From positions 620,001 to 684,000 of the forward strand of contig NZ_JACHDN010000001.1 in assembly GCF_014201095.1 (NCBI RefSeq): a DNA stretch of 64,000 bases, in the 5' to 3' direction. Origin of the DNA: Cellulomonas hominis. GTDB lineage: Bacteria > Actinomycetota > Actinomycetes > Actinomycetales > Cellulomonadaceae. How positions within the stretch are numbered: the stretch's first letter is position 1; each line of letters begins with the position of its first letter. The position numbers and the translations under genes are program-made. Shown piece by piece: positions 17,139 through 28,189 of the stretch. Below the pieces are notes generated by a model. It saw only the letters and a list, made by a program, of their open reading frames with translations, made no database searches and was not told where the DNA came from.

Positions 17139-17202
17139 CGCCGAGAGTGCAGTAGATGCTGCCTCGCGGCGCCCGAGGGCGACAACTACGGCACTCTCGG
17201 CG
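17139..17202. repeat. Palindromic element A (family 1)
   Basis: A 64-nt imperfect palindrome. CGCCGAGAGTGC (17139-17150) and GCACTCTCGGCG (17191-17202) are perfect arms, with further GTAG/CTAC and CCTCG/CGAGG pairing inside. It is non-coding, between the papain-like gene and deoA. It aligns at roughly 77% by eye, in the same orientation and at equal length, with element B inside mshB (56114-56177). Confidence 0.75.
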
Positions 17203-17275
17203 GGTGGTCGGCGGGCGGGTGGTCGGCGGGCGGGTGGTCGGCGGGCGGGTGGTCGGCGGGCGGGCGGCCGGCGGG
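17203..17275. repeat. 15-bp tandem repeat
   Basis: Four exact copies of GGTGGTCGGCGGGCG (17203-17262) and a degenerate partial fifth copy directly abut element A, in the spacer after the deoA stop. Such arrays often vary in copy number between strains. Confidence 0.85.
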
Positions 17276-17287
17276 TGGTCGCGGCCG

Positions 17288-18579
<1,292 letters not shown>

Positions 18580-18583
<4 letters not shown>

Positions 18584-18987
18584 GACTGCGACTTCCTCTC
18601 GACCAGGTCCGCGGGCCCGAACGCGTCGGGCAGGACCTCGGTCATCGGCTTGATCCCGCTCACCGTGTCGACGAGCAGGTCCGGGCCGCCGTGCTCCCAC
18701 AGGAGCTGGCGGCACCGGCCGCACGGCATCAGGGCGTTGCCGTGGGCGTCCACGCAGGCGAACGCCACGAGGCGCCCGCCGCCGGACACGTGCAGGCCGG
18801 ACACCAGCGCGCACTCGGCGCACAGGGTCAGGCCGTAGGACGCGTTCTCGACGTTGCAGCCGGTCACGATGCGGCCGTCGTCCACCAGGGCGGCGACGCC
18901 CACGGGGAACTTCGAGTACGGCACGTACGCGCGGTGCATCACCTCGGTGGCCGCGGCGCGCAGGGCGTCCCAGTCGATCTCGGGCAT
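18580..18987 (-). CDS. cdd: Cytidine deaminase
   Basis: A 135-residue zinc enzyme of the tetrameric class. C56-A-E58 is the first zinc ligand with the catalytic glutamate, and P-C89-G-R-C92 gives the other two ligands. NVENASYGLTLCAECAL covers the substrate loop. It converts (deoxy)cytidine to (deoxy)uridine. AGGAG lies upstream of the ATG. It is separated from the importer genes by a strong hairpin, so its expression may be only partly coupled to them. Confidence 0.95.
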
Positions 18988-19036
18988 CCGGGGTACTCCT
19001 TCCGACGGGGGTCGCCCGTCCTGGTGCGGAGACGGA

Positions 19037-19071
19037 CCGGCCGCCGCCCGCGGTCTGCGGGCGGCGGCCGG
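19037..19071 (-). terminator. Strong hairpin after the importer permease
   Basis: A perfect 15-bp stem (CCGGCCGCCGCCCGC with its complement) and GGTCT loop lie 5 nt past the permease stop and 49 nt before the cdd ATG. It probably terminates or attenuates importer transcription ahead of cdd-deoA. Confidence 0.75.
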
Positions 19072-19076
19072 CGCGC

Positions 19077-20363
19077 TCACTTCACGTACGCGACGCCCTC
19101 CGCGGCGGGGGCCCGCACGCGGCCGACGAGGCCGGCCACGGCGAAGATGGTCACGACGTACGGGGTCATGAGCATGATCTGGCTCGGGATCGGCGTGCCG
19201 ATGATGCCCAGCACGACCTGCAGGTTGTCCGCGAAGCCGAACAGCAGGGCCGCGGCCAGGGCGCCCTTGGGGCTCCACCGGCCGAGGATCATCGCGGCGA
19301 GGGCGATGAAGCCCTTCCCGCCGGTCATCTCCTTGCCGAAGGCCAGGCCGTTCGCGACCGTGAAGAACGCGCCGCCGAGCCCGGCGACCGCGCCGCCGAG
19401 CAGGGTGTTGCGCAGCCGGGTGCGGTTGACCTTGATGCCGACGGTGTCCGCGGCCTTCGGGTGCTCGCCGACGGCCCGCAGGCGCAGGCCCCAGCGGCTG
19501 CGGAAGATCAGCACCTGCAGCACGATCACGACGATGTACATGATGTACACGAGCGCCGTCTGCCGGAACAGCACCGGGCCGATGACCGGGATGTCGGACA
19601 GCCCGGGGATCGCGATCGTCGGCAGGCGCGGCGGGGAGTTCAGCGTCCCCGCGTTGTCCTTGAGCACCGTGGAGAACAGGTAGCTCGTGATGCCGACGAC
19701 GAGCACGTTGAGCACGACGCCGACGATGATCTGGTCGACGACGTACTTGATCGCGAACGCCACCAGCAGCGCGGACACCAGCGCACCGGCGATCGGCGCG
19801 GCCACCAGGCCCATGTAGGCGCTCTGGGTCAGGGTCGCGACCACCGCGGCGAGGAACGCCCCGGCGAGCAGCTGGCCCTCGATGGCGATGTTGATGATGC
19901 CGGACCGCTCGCACAGCAGGCCGGCGAGGGCGCCGAACACCAGGGGCACCGCGAGGAACAGCGAGCCCTGCAGCAGCGAGGTCAGCGGGAGCGGCTGGGC
20001 CTTGCCCGCGACCGCCCAGGTGAGCAGCGCGAAGATCAGCGCGACCGAGTACACGGCCGGCAGCCAGATGCCGACCTTGCGGCGGGTGCGGGCGGCCTGG
20101 AAGCTCCACGCCGACAGCGCGAGCGCGACCAGGCAGAGCACGATCGCCGTGAGCTTGGACGGGACGGTGAACTCGAGGTTCTCGCCCGGCCAGAACATCG
20201 TGAAGGTCGTCTCGCGGCCCGAGGCCGGGAGGATGCCGAACAGCAGCAGCGCGAGCGCGGCCACGGAGGCGTAGCCGATCGGCGCCTTGTACGAGATCGG
20301 CGGCAGGGGCTTGCCCGCGGCGGACGCCGGGGCGGCCGGGGCGGTGGCGGTCACGGCGCTCAC
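19077..20363 (-). CDS. ABC nucleoside transporter permease (second subunit)
   Basis: A 428-residue polytopic permease of the BPD_transp_2 type (YufQ/NupC-like). About ten hydrophobic helices are visible. The conserved loops GALAGLLCERSGIINIAIEG and RAVGEHPKAADTVGI are typical of Bmp-linked nucleoside importers. The GTG start overlaps the stop of the first permease gene (GTGA). It forms the pore together with the upstream permease. Confidence 0.9.
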   Translation of the reverse strand: MSAVTATAPAAPASAAGKPLPPISYKAPIGYASVAALALLLFGILPASGRETTFTMFWPGENLEFTVPSKLTAIVLCLVALALSAWSFQAARTRRKVGIWLPAVYSVALIFALLTWAVAGKAQPLPLTSLLQGSLFLAVPLVFGALAGLLCERSGIINIAIEGQLLAGAFLAAVVATLTQSAYMGLVAAPIAGALVSALLVAFAIKYVVDQIIVGVVLNVLVVGITSYLFSTVLKDNAGTLNSPPRLPTIAIPGLSDIPVIGPVLFRQTALVYIMYIVVIVLQVLIFRSRWGLRLRAVGEHPKAADTVGIKVNRTRLRNTLLGGAVAGLGGAFFTVANGLAFGKEMTGGKGFIALAAMILGRWSPKGALAAALLFGFADNLQVVLGIIGTPIPSQIMLMTPYVVTIFAVAGLVGRVRAPAAEGVAYVK

Positions 20364-21645
20364 GCGGCGGCCTCCTTCACGACGGGTGCGGCGAGCTCGC
20401 CGGCGGGGGCGCCGGACGAGCCGCGCGGGGACGGGAGGCGGAACACCGCGCGCACCAGCGGGGGCGCCGCGATGAACAGCACGACGAGGGACTGCACGAC
20501 GAGCACGATGTCGATCGGCGTCCCCGTGCGGGCCTGCATCGCGAAGCCGCCGGCCCGCAGGGCGCCGAAGAGCAGACCCGCGAAGAACGTCCCGAGCGGC
20601 TTGGACCGGCCGAGCAGCGCGACCGTGATGGCGTCGAAGCCGAAGCTGGCGGCGACGCCCGCCGTCAGCACCTTCTCCGTGCCGAGCACCTGCGCCGACC
20701 CGGCGAGGCCCGCGAACGCACCAGCGACGACCATCACGAGGAAGTACATCCGGTTGACGTTGATGCCCGCGGTGCGCGCCGCGCTCGGGTTCGACCCGAC
20801 CGCGCGGAACGCGAAGCCGAGCGTCGACCGGTTCATGAGCCACCAGACGAACACCGCCGCGAGGATCGCGACGACGAAGCCGAGGTGCAGCCGGAACTGC
20901 GAGCCGAGGAGCAGCGGGTACAACGCCGACTCCTTGATCGGCGGCGACACCGGGTTGTTGCTCCCGCCGCGCTTGAACGCGCCCAGCGTCAGCAGGTAGC
21001 CGACGAGGTAGATCGCGATGTTGTTGAGCATGATCGTGACGATGACCTCGTTGGCGCCGGTCCGGGCCTTGAGGAAGCCGGCGATGCCGGCCCACAGGCC
21101 GCCGCCGATCGCCGCGCCGATGACGCCGAGCAGCAGGTGCAGGCCCGGGGGCAGCGACCACGCGAAGCCGATGTAGCCCGCGAAGATCGCGCCGAGGATG
21201 ATCTGGCCCTGCGCACCGATGTTGAACATGCCGGCCCGGAAGCCGATGCCGAGGCCGAGACCCGCGAGGATCAGCGGCACCGACCACGTCATGGTCTCGG
21301 TCAGCGGCCGGAACATCCGGGCCGCGGTCGAGGCGGTCGGGTCGAACACGGCGCCCTGGAACATCGCGACGTACGCGCTGGACACCGCGTCCCACGCGGC
21401 GGAGAAGAAGTCCGCCGGCCGGGCGAAGAAGTAGCCGGCCGCGTCCTGGACCTCGGCGTCGGCCGCGGCGATCAGGACGCCGGAGATGACCAGCGCCAGC
21501 ACGATCGCGGCGACGGTCACCAGCCAGGAGCTGGCCAGCATCTCGCGGAGCGCGCCCTGGGCGCGGGCCTCGAGGCCGTCGTCGCGCCGCTCGGGCGCGG
21601 GTGCCGTCGACCCGGTCGGCTTGTCGGGGGCGGGAGTCGCCTCGC

Positions 21646-21649
<4 letters not shown>
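20360..21649 (-). CDS. ABC nucleoside transporter permease (first subunit)
   Basis: A 429-residue polytopic permease (YufP/NupB-like). The signature is GIGFRAGMFNIGAQGQIILG, with GSNPSAARTAGINVNRMY later. The N-terminal 35 residues are charged and cytosolic. A GTGA overlap with the ATPase stop makes the ATPase, first permease and second permease a translationally chained unit. Confidence 0.9.
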
Positions 21650-23226
<1,577 letters not shown>

Positions 23227-23325
23227 GTGGGTCTGCTCCTTCGATCGTTCGTCGTGCGCACACTAGGGCAATTCAGGCGCCTTGTGAGCCCTGCATCACC
23301 CGCGCGCGCGTGCGGGAAACGCACG

Positions 23326-23362
23326 GGGGTGGCCGGGGCAGTCGTCCTGCCCGGGCCACCCC
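23326..23362 (-). terminator. Intercistronic hairpin after bmpA
   Basis: Sixteen-bp arms with one mismatch (23326-23341 and 23347-23362) and a 5-nt loop begin 14 nt past the bmpA stop. Such hairpins commonly stabilise binding-protein mRNA and reduce read-through to the less abundant membrane subunits. Confidence 0.75.
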
Positions 23363-23375
23363 TGGGTGCGGTGCG

Positions 23376-24467
23376 TCAGTTCTGGCTCGGGGACTCCACG
23401 ACCAGGTCACCGGAGATGATCTGCGCCTTGAGGTCCTCGACCGCGGTCTTGACCTCCTCCGGCACGACCGAGTCGAAGTCGTGGAACGGGGCGATGCCGA
23501 TGCCCTCGTTCTCCAGCGTGCCGACGTACGGGTCGGACGTGAAGTTGCCCTCCGAGGCCTCCTTGACCGTGTCGTACACGGCCTGGCCGATCTCCTTCAT
23601 GACCGAGGTCAGGACGATCGAGGAGTAGTCCGGGGCGGTGAGGAACCAGTCGGCGTCGACGCCCACGATGGAGACGTTGCCGGCCTCCTGCGCGGCGGCG
23701 GCGGCACCCAGGCCGACCGGGCCGGCGACGGGCATGATGACGTCCGCGCCCTGGTCGATGAAGCCCTTGGCCAGGTTCTGGCCGTTGGCCTGGTTCTCGA
23801 AGTCACCGGTGAAGGAGCCGGTCTGGGCCTCCTTGTCCCAGCCGAGGACCTTCACGTCCGTGCCGTTGTCCTCGTTGTACTTCGCGACGCCGTCGGCGAA
23901 GCCGTCCATGAAGATGGAGACCGACGGCAGCTGGATGCCGCCGAAGGTGGCGACGGTGCCGGTCTTCGAGGTGGCGGCGGCGACGTAGCCGGCCAGGTAC
24001 GCGGCCTCCTGCGTGTTGAACAGCAGCGGCTTGGCGTTGTCCAGGGTCACCGGGTTGAAGTCGGCGTCGCTGAACGCGGAGTCGATGAGCGCGAACTCGA
24101 TGTCGGGGTTCGCCTCGGCCGCGGCCTGGATCGGGTCCTCGAGCAGGAAGCCGACGCCGATGATGAGGTTGCAGTCCTGCTGGACCAGGGAGTCGATGTT
24201 CGGCGTGAAGTCGGTGTCGGAGCTCGACTCGACCTTCACCTCCTGGATGCCCAGCTCGTCCACCGCGCGGTCCAGGCCCTCGGCACCGGACTGGTTGAAG
24301 GACTTGTCCTCGAAGCCGCCCGAGTCGGACACCATGCAGGCCTTGAAGTCGGAGGTGCCGGTCCCGGCACCAGCCGTCTCGTCGGTCTCCTCCGGCGCGC
24401 TGCCGCAGGCGGCGAGGGCGAGCGCGACGGCCCCGCTGAGGGCGGCCACACGGATGATCTTCTTCAC
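23376..24467 (-). CDS. bmpA: BMP family nucleoside-binding lipoprotein
   Basis: A 363-residue exported lipoprotein. A signal peptide ends in the lipobox LALAAC (C21 lipidated), and a Gly/Thr/Glu-rich linker follows. The mature domain has the BMP pattern, with DSGGFEDKSFNQS near residues 48-60 and GTVATFGGIQLPSV later. PnrA/Med-type BMP proteins bind purine and pyrimidine nucleosides. It heads the importer operon. The Asp/Glu-rich surface is typical of exported actinobacterial binding proteins. Confidence 0.93.
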   Translation of the reverse strand: MKKIIRVAALSGAVALALAACGSAPEETDETAGAGTGTSDFKACMVSDSGGFEDKSFNQSGAEGLDRAVDELGIQEVKVESSSDTDFTPNIDSLVQQDCNLIIGVGFLLEDPIQAAAEANPDIEFALIDSAFSDADFNPVTLDNAKPLLFNTQEAAYLAGYVAAATSKTGTVATFGGIQLPSVSIFMDGFADGVAKYNEDNGTDVKVLGWDKEAQTGSFTGDFENQANGQNLAKGFIDQGADVIMPVAGPVGLGAAAAAQEAGNVSIVGVDADWFLTAPDYSSIVLTSVMKEIGQAVYDTVKEASEGNFTSDPYVGTLENEGIGIAPFHDFDSVVPEEVKTAVEDLKAQIISGDLVVESPSQN

Positions 24468-24568
24468 GCGACACTCCTGCTTCTCGTCGTCGACCGGTCC
24501 GGGGGACCGCCCGCGGCGCCCGCGTCGTTGCGCGCGGCACGGGTCGGTTCCGTCCGGTGTTCGGACCG

Positions 24569-24574
24569 ACCCTA
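24569..24574 (-). promoter_or_regulatory. Candidate -10 TAGGGT for the nucleoside importer
   Basis: TAGGGT on the minus strand lies 101 nt before the bmpA ATG, predicting a leader of about 95 nt. An imperfect palindrome, GGTA-N10-TACC, sits about 12 nt further upstream and could be an operator. No clear -35 is seen. Confidence 0.4.
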
Positions 24575-24669
24575 GCGAGGCCCAGGTATCGGCAGTGTTA
24601 CCGGGGCGTCACCTGGCGCCTTCGTTACGGACTTGGAACATTTGCCCGGTTGGCGGTCACCCGCCCGGC

Positions 24670-25872
24670 TCAGCCCCCGGGCGTCGCCCCGACGCGCAGC
24701 ACCGCCCGGGCGAGCAGCGCGGCACCCGCCGCGATCGCCTGCTCGTCGACGACCAGGTCGCCCTGGTGGATGTCGTAGGTCCGGCCGCCGGGCGTGCGGG
24801 TGCCCAGCCGGGCCATCGCGCCCGGCACCTTCGTCAGGTACCAGGCGAAGTCCTCGCCGCCGAGCGACTGCTCGGTCAGCTGCACCGACTCCTCGCCCAG
24901 CACGTCGCGGGCGGCGGCCTCGAGCACGGCGACGGCGCGCTCGTCGTTCTCCACCGGCGGGACGCCGCGCTGGTGCCGCACCTCGACCTCGACGCCGTAC
25001 GGCGCGACGACCTGCTCGACGGCCTCGTGCACCACCTGCGACGCCCGCTCCCACGCCCGCACGTCCAGGCACCGCAGCGTGCCCCGCACAGAGCCGGACG
25101 CCGGGATGGCGTTGTGCGCCGACCCGGCCTGCACCGCGCCCCACGTGAGGTTGACGCCGGACCGCGGGTCCAGCCGCCGGCCGAGCACCGCCGGCACCTG
25201 CGTGATGACCTGGCCGAGCGCGTACACGACGTCCTCGGTCAGGTGCGGGCGGGACGTGTGCCCGCCGGCGCCCGTGACGACGACCGTGATCTCGTCGGAC
25301 GCCGAGGTGATCGGGCCGATCCGCGTGCCGATGCGGCCGACGTCCACCTTCGGGTCGCAGTGCACGGCGAAGATGCGGCCGATGCCGTCCAGGGCGCCCG
25401 CGGCGATCACGTCGAGCGCGCCGCCGGGCTGCACCTCCTCCGCGGGCTGGAACACCAGCCGCACGCCGGTGGGCAGCTCGCCGGCCGCGTGCAGCTCGGC
25501 CAGCACCAGGCCGGCGCCGAGCAGGGCGGTGGTGTGCACGTCGTGGCCGCAGGCGTGCGCGACCCCGTGCACCGTCGAGGCGAACGGCAGCCCTGTGGTC
25601 TCCTGCACCGGCAGCGCGTCCATGTCGGCGCGCAGGGCGATGCGGCGGCGACCGGTCTCCACCGGGCTGGGGCCGATGTCGCAGGTCAGGCCCGTGCCGG
25701 GCAGCAGGCGGGGGCTGAGGCCCGCGAGCCGGAGGCGCTCGGCGACGATCCGGGTGGTGCGCTGCTCCGTGCGGCCGAGCTCGGGGTGCGCGTGGATGTC
25801 GCGGCGGATCTCCACGAGCTCGGGGTGCAGGGTGGCGACGAGCTGGGTCACCCGGGAGGCGTCGACGATCAC
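24670..25872 (-). CDS. M20 family amidohydrolase (peptidase/aminoacylase-like)
   Basis: A 400-residue M20D-type metallohydrolase. The motifs are RRDIHAHPELG, ALRADMDALP, HACGHDVHT, FQPAEEVQPGGAL and, near the C-terminus, SLGGEDFAWYL, with the expected metal ligands. Relatives hydrolyse N-acyl amino acids, hippurate or acetyl-diaminopimelate; the substrate is not decidable here. The GTG at 25872 is chosen because TAGGGT precedes it by 7 nt. It is not an evident member of the nucleoside operon. Confidence 0.9.
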   Translation of the reverse strand: MIVDASRVTQLVATLHPELVEIRRDIHAHPELGRTEQRTTRIVAERLRLAGLSPRLLPGTGLTCDIGPSPVETGRRRIALRADMDALPVQETTGLPFASTVHGVAHACGHDVHTTALLGAGLVLAELHAAGELPTGVRLVFQPAEEVQPGGALDVIAAGALDGIGRIFAVHCDPKVDVGRIGTRIGPITSASDEITVVVTGAGGHTSRPHLTEDVVYALGQVITQVPAVLGRRLDPRSGVNLTWGAVQAGSAHNAIPASGSVRGTLRCLDVRAWERASQVVHEAVEQVVAPYGVEVEVRHQRGVPPVENDERAVAVLEAAARDVLGEESVQLTEQSLGGEDFAWYLTKVPGAMARLGTRTPGGRTYDIHQGDLVVDEQAIAAGAALLARAVLRVGATPGG

Positions 25873-25879
25873 CCACCCG

Positions 25880-25885
25880 ACCCTA
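25880..25885 (-). promoter_or_regulatory. -10 hexamer TAGGGT for the amidohydrolase gene
   Basis: It ends 7 nt before the GTG at 25872. This leaderless spacing decided the choice among three possible valine starts. Confidence 0.5.
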
Positions 25886-25916
25886 GTCGTCGTCGCAGGT
25901 GCGGGGCGCGCGGTGC

Positions 25917-27056
25917 TCAGAGCAGGTCGTCGCGGCCCCGGTCCCGCCAGCCGTCGACCGACTGCTTGACGGCCTGCGCGTGGGCGGTCGTCGTGACCAG
26001 CAGCGCGTCGGGGGTGTCGACGACGACCGCGTCCGGCACGCCCAGCACCGTCACGGTCCGCCCGGCCGCCGGCACGACCAGCGCACCCGGGGCGGACAGC
26101 CGCAGCACCAGGGCGTCGTCGCCGAGCGTCCGCGCGCCGTCGGCGTCCACGGTGGGCAGCAGCGTCCCGAGCGAGGCGAAGTCGCCCACGTCGTCCCACG
26201 TGAACGCGCCGGGCACCACGGCGACCCCGCCGGCCGCGGCCACCGGCTCGGCGATCGCGTGGTCGATGGCGATCTTCGTCAGGCCCGGCCACACCTCGGC
26301 CAGCACGGCGTCCCGGCGCTCGGGGTCGTCCCAGGCGGCGGCGATCGTGCGCAGGCCGGCGGCCAGCGGCGGCAGCTGCTGCGCGAGGTGGTCGAGCAGC
26401 ACGCCCGCCTGCACGAGGAACATCCCGGCGTTCCACCGGTACTCCCCCGTCGCGAGGTAGGCCGCGGCGGTCTCGGCGTCCGGCTTCTCGGTGAACCCGG
26501 CGACGTGCCGGGCGCTCGGGGCGTCCGCGACGCCGAGCGGGTCCGCCGAGCGCACGTACCCGAACGCGGTCGACGGCTCGGTGGCGGTGATGCCGATGGT
26601 CACCACGTACCCGGCGCGCGCCGCGGCGACGCCCTCGGTGACCGCCGCCCAGAACCCGTCCAGGTCGGTGATGACGTGGTCGGCCGCGAACGACCCGAGC
26701 ACCGCGTCGGGCCCGTGCCGCTCCGCGAGGACCGCCGCGGCCAGGCCGATGGCGGCCATCGAGTCGCGCGGGGACGGCTCCGCGATGATCTGGTCCGCGC
26801 CGAGCTCGGGGAGCTGCGCGGCGACCGCCGGCGCGTGCCGCACGCCCGTCACGACGAGCACGCCCTCGGGGCCGGTGAGCGGGAGCAGCCGGTCGACCGT
26901 CCCCTGCAGCAGGGTGCGGCCGGTGCCGGTGAGGTCGTGCAGGAACTTCGGGGCGCCCTGACGGGACAGCGGCCACAGCCGGGTGCCGGCGCCGCCGGCG
27001 GGGACGACGGCGTGGAAGCCGGGGATCGCGGACGGCGCGGTGGCGGCGGCAGACAT
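25917..27056 (-). CDS. manC: Mannose-1-phosphate guanylyltransferase
   Basis: A 379-residue nucleotidyltransferase making GDP-mannose from GTP and mannose 1-phosphate. The N-terminal GGAGTRLWPLSR (residues 21-32) followed by PKF is the nucleotide-binding signature. FAADHVI and FTEKPDAETA are further family blocks. There is no C-terminal isomerase domain, so it is the short monofunctional form. GDP-mannose feeds mannosylation of lipids and proteins. It is divergent from sdhC. Confidence 0.93.
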   Translation of the reverse strand: MSAAATAPSAIPGFHAVVPAGGAGTRLWPLSRQGAPKFLHDLTGTGRTLLQGTVDRLLPLTGPEGVLVVTGVRHAPAVAAQLPELGADQIIAEPSPRDSMAAIGLAAAVLAERHGPDAVLGSFAADHVITDLDGFWAAVTEGVAAARAGYVVTIGITATEPSTAFGYVRSADPLGVADAPSARHVAGFTEKPDAETAAAYLATGEYRWNAGMFLVQAGVLLDHLAQQLPPLAAGLRTIAAAWDDPERRDAVLAEVWPGLTKIAIDHAIAEPVAAAGGVAVVPGAFTWDDVGDFASLGTLLPTVDADGARTLGDDALVLRLSAPGALVVPAAGRTVTVLGVPDAVVVDTPDALLVTTTAHAQAVKQSVDGWRDRGRDDLL

Positions 27057-27063
27057 GCCGGTC

Positions 27064-27069
27064 AGCGTA
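27064..27069 (-). promoter_or_regulatory. -10 hexamer TACGCT for manC
   Basis: TACGCT on the minus strand ends 7 nt before the manC ATG, the leaderless arrangement. Confidence 0.4.
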
Positions 27070-27151
27070 TCGGTGCGGACGCGGCGCCGCGGGTACCGGC
27101 GGTTCCCGACCGACCCCGCCCGCGAGCCAGGGACCTCCGTCCATGTCGCGG

Positions 27152-27167
27152 TGTGCGCTTGGTCACA
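27152..27167 (+). promoter_or_regulatory. Crp/GlxR-like site upstream of sdhC
   Basis: TGTGCGCTTGGTCACA matches the TGTGA-N6-TCACA consensus of cAMP receptor proteins with one mismatch. It is centred about 111 nt upstream of the sdhC GTG and roughly 68 nt upstream of the predicted transcription start. Confidence 0.5.
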
Positions 27168-27210
27168 GTCGGCCGGATCGGTTCCCTCCCACCGGGCCGG
27201 AGAGCGCACC

Positions 27211-27224
27211 ATCACTACAGTGAT
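27211..27224 (+). promoter_or_regulatory. Palindrome over the probable sdh -10
   Basis: ATCACT-AC-AGTGAT contains TACAGT (27216-27221), a plausible -10. A related palindrome, ACTGCAGT, lies at 27235-27242. The shared CACTxCAGT core suggests two operator half-copies bracketing the start site. No regulator is identified. Confidence 0.4.
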
Positions 27225-27270
27225 CTGACCGGACACTGCAGTCCCGCCCGAACTCGCCAGGAGGCATCCA

Positions 27271-27699
27271 GTGCCCACTGCGCCTGCCGAACCGCGCGCC
27301 GTCGCCCCCCGACCGGCCAAGAAGCGGACCCCCGGCGGCACCCTCTACCGCGGCCGCGAAGGCATGTGGTCCTGGGTCGCTCACCGGGTCACCGGCGTGC
27401 TCATCTTCTTCTTCCTGCTCGTGCACGTGCTCGACACGTCGCTCGTGCGGGTCTCCCCCGAGGCCTACGACGCCGTGATCGGCACGTACAAGAACCCGAT
27501 CATGGGGCTCGGCGAGGCCGGTCTCGTCGCCGCGATCGTGTTCCACGCCTTCAACGGCATCCGGATCATCCTCGTCGACTTCTGGTCCAAGGGGCCGAGG
27601 TACCAGCGCGTGATGCTCTGGGTGGTCGTCGGCCTGTTCGTCGTGACGATGGCGGGCTTCCTGCCGCGGCACCTCATGCACGTCTTCGGAGGCGAGTGA
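27271..27699 (+). CDS. sdhC: Succinate dehydrogenase cytochrome b556 subunit
   Basis: A 142-residue membrane anchor with three hydrophobic helices. WVAHRVTGVLIFF and the heme-ligand region around HAFNGIRIILVDF are family signatures. It binds heme b and quinone with SdhD and anchors SdhAB to the inner face of the membrane. AGGAGG lies upstream of the GTG. The stop overlaps the sdhD ATG by one base (TGATG). Confidence 0.92.
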   Translation: MPTAPAEPRAVAPRPAKKRTPGGTLYRGREGMWSWVAHRVTGVLIFFFLLVHVLDTSLVRVSPEAYDAVIGTYKNPIMGLGEAGLVAAIVFHAFNGIRIILVDFWSKGPRYQRVMLWVVVGLFVVTMAGFLPRHLMHVFGGE

Positions 27700-28151
27700 T
27701 GACGACGATCCCCGCCCCCCGCACCTCCGTCGGACGCGGCCCCGGCCGCCGCACCTCGCGCGGCAACTGGGAGCTGTACGGCTGGGTGTTCATGCGCGCG
27801 TCCGGCGTCGTGCTGCTCGTGCTGATCTTCGGCCACCTGTTCGTCAACCTCGTGGCCGGCGAGGGCATCTCCGCGATCGACTTCGGCTTCGTCGCCGGCA
27901 AGTGGGCGTCGCCGTTCTGGCAGATCTGGGACCTGCTCATGCTGTGGCTCGCGATGATCCACGGCACCAACGGCGTGCGGACGATCATCAACGACTACGC
28001 GGAGCGCGACGGCACCCGCCTGGTGCTCAAGCTCGCCCTGTACACGGCGTTCACGATCGTCGTGGTGCTCGGCACGCTCGTGATCTTCACGTTCGACCCG
28101 TGCCCCGCGAACTCGCCCGCGGACCTGCTGCCCTCCTTCTGCACGGCCTGA
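27699..28151 (+). CDS. sdhD: Succinate dehydrogenase hydrophobic membrane anchor subunit
   Basis: A 150-residue, three-helix anchor. A basic N-terminus precedes GWVFMRASGVVLLVLIFGH, and AMIHGTNGVRTIINDY carries the conserved histidine region. The ATG at 27699 overlaps the sdhC stop. An immediately upstream in-frame GTG (27696) is possible but would give an odd GTG-ATG tandem. It is the second of four genes in sdhCDAB. Confidence 0.92.
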   Translation: MTTIPAPRTSVGRGPGRRTSRGNWELYGWVFMRASGVVLLVLIFGHLFVNLVAGEGISAIDFGFVAGKWASPFWQIWDLLMLWLAMIHGTNGVRTIINDYAERDGTRLVLKLALYTAFTIVVVLGTLVIFTFDPCPANSPADLLPSFCTA

Positions 28152-28189
28152 CCCCCGCCTGAACCCCCCGACTGGAGGCATCGACCCCG

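Noticed and set aside
17203-17275. Tandem repeat considered as a CRISPR array
   Set aside because: The units are 15 bp and directly adjacent with no spacers, and there are no cas genes nearby.
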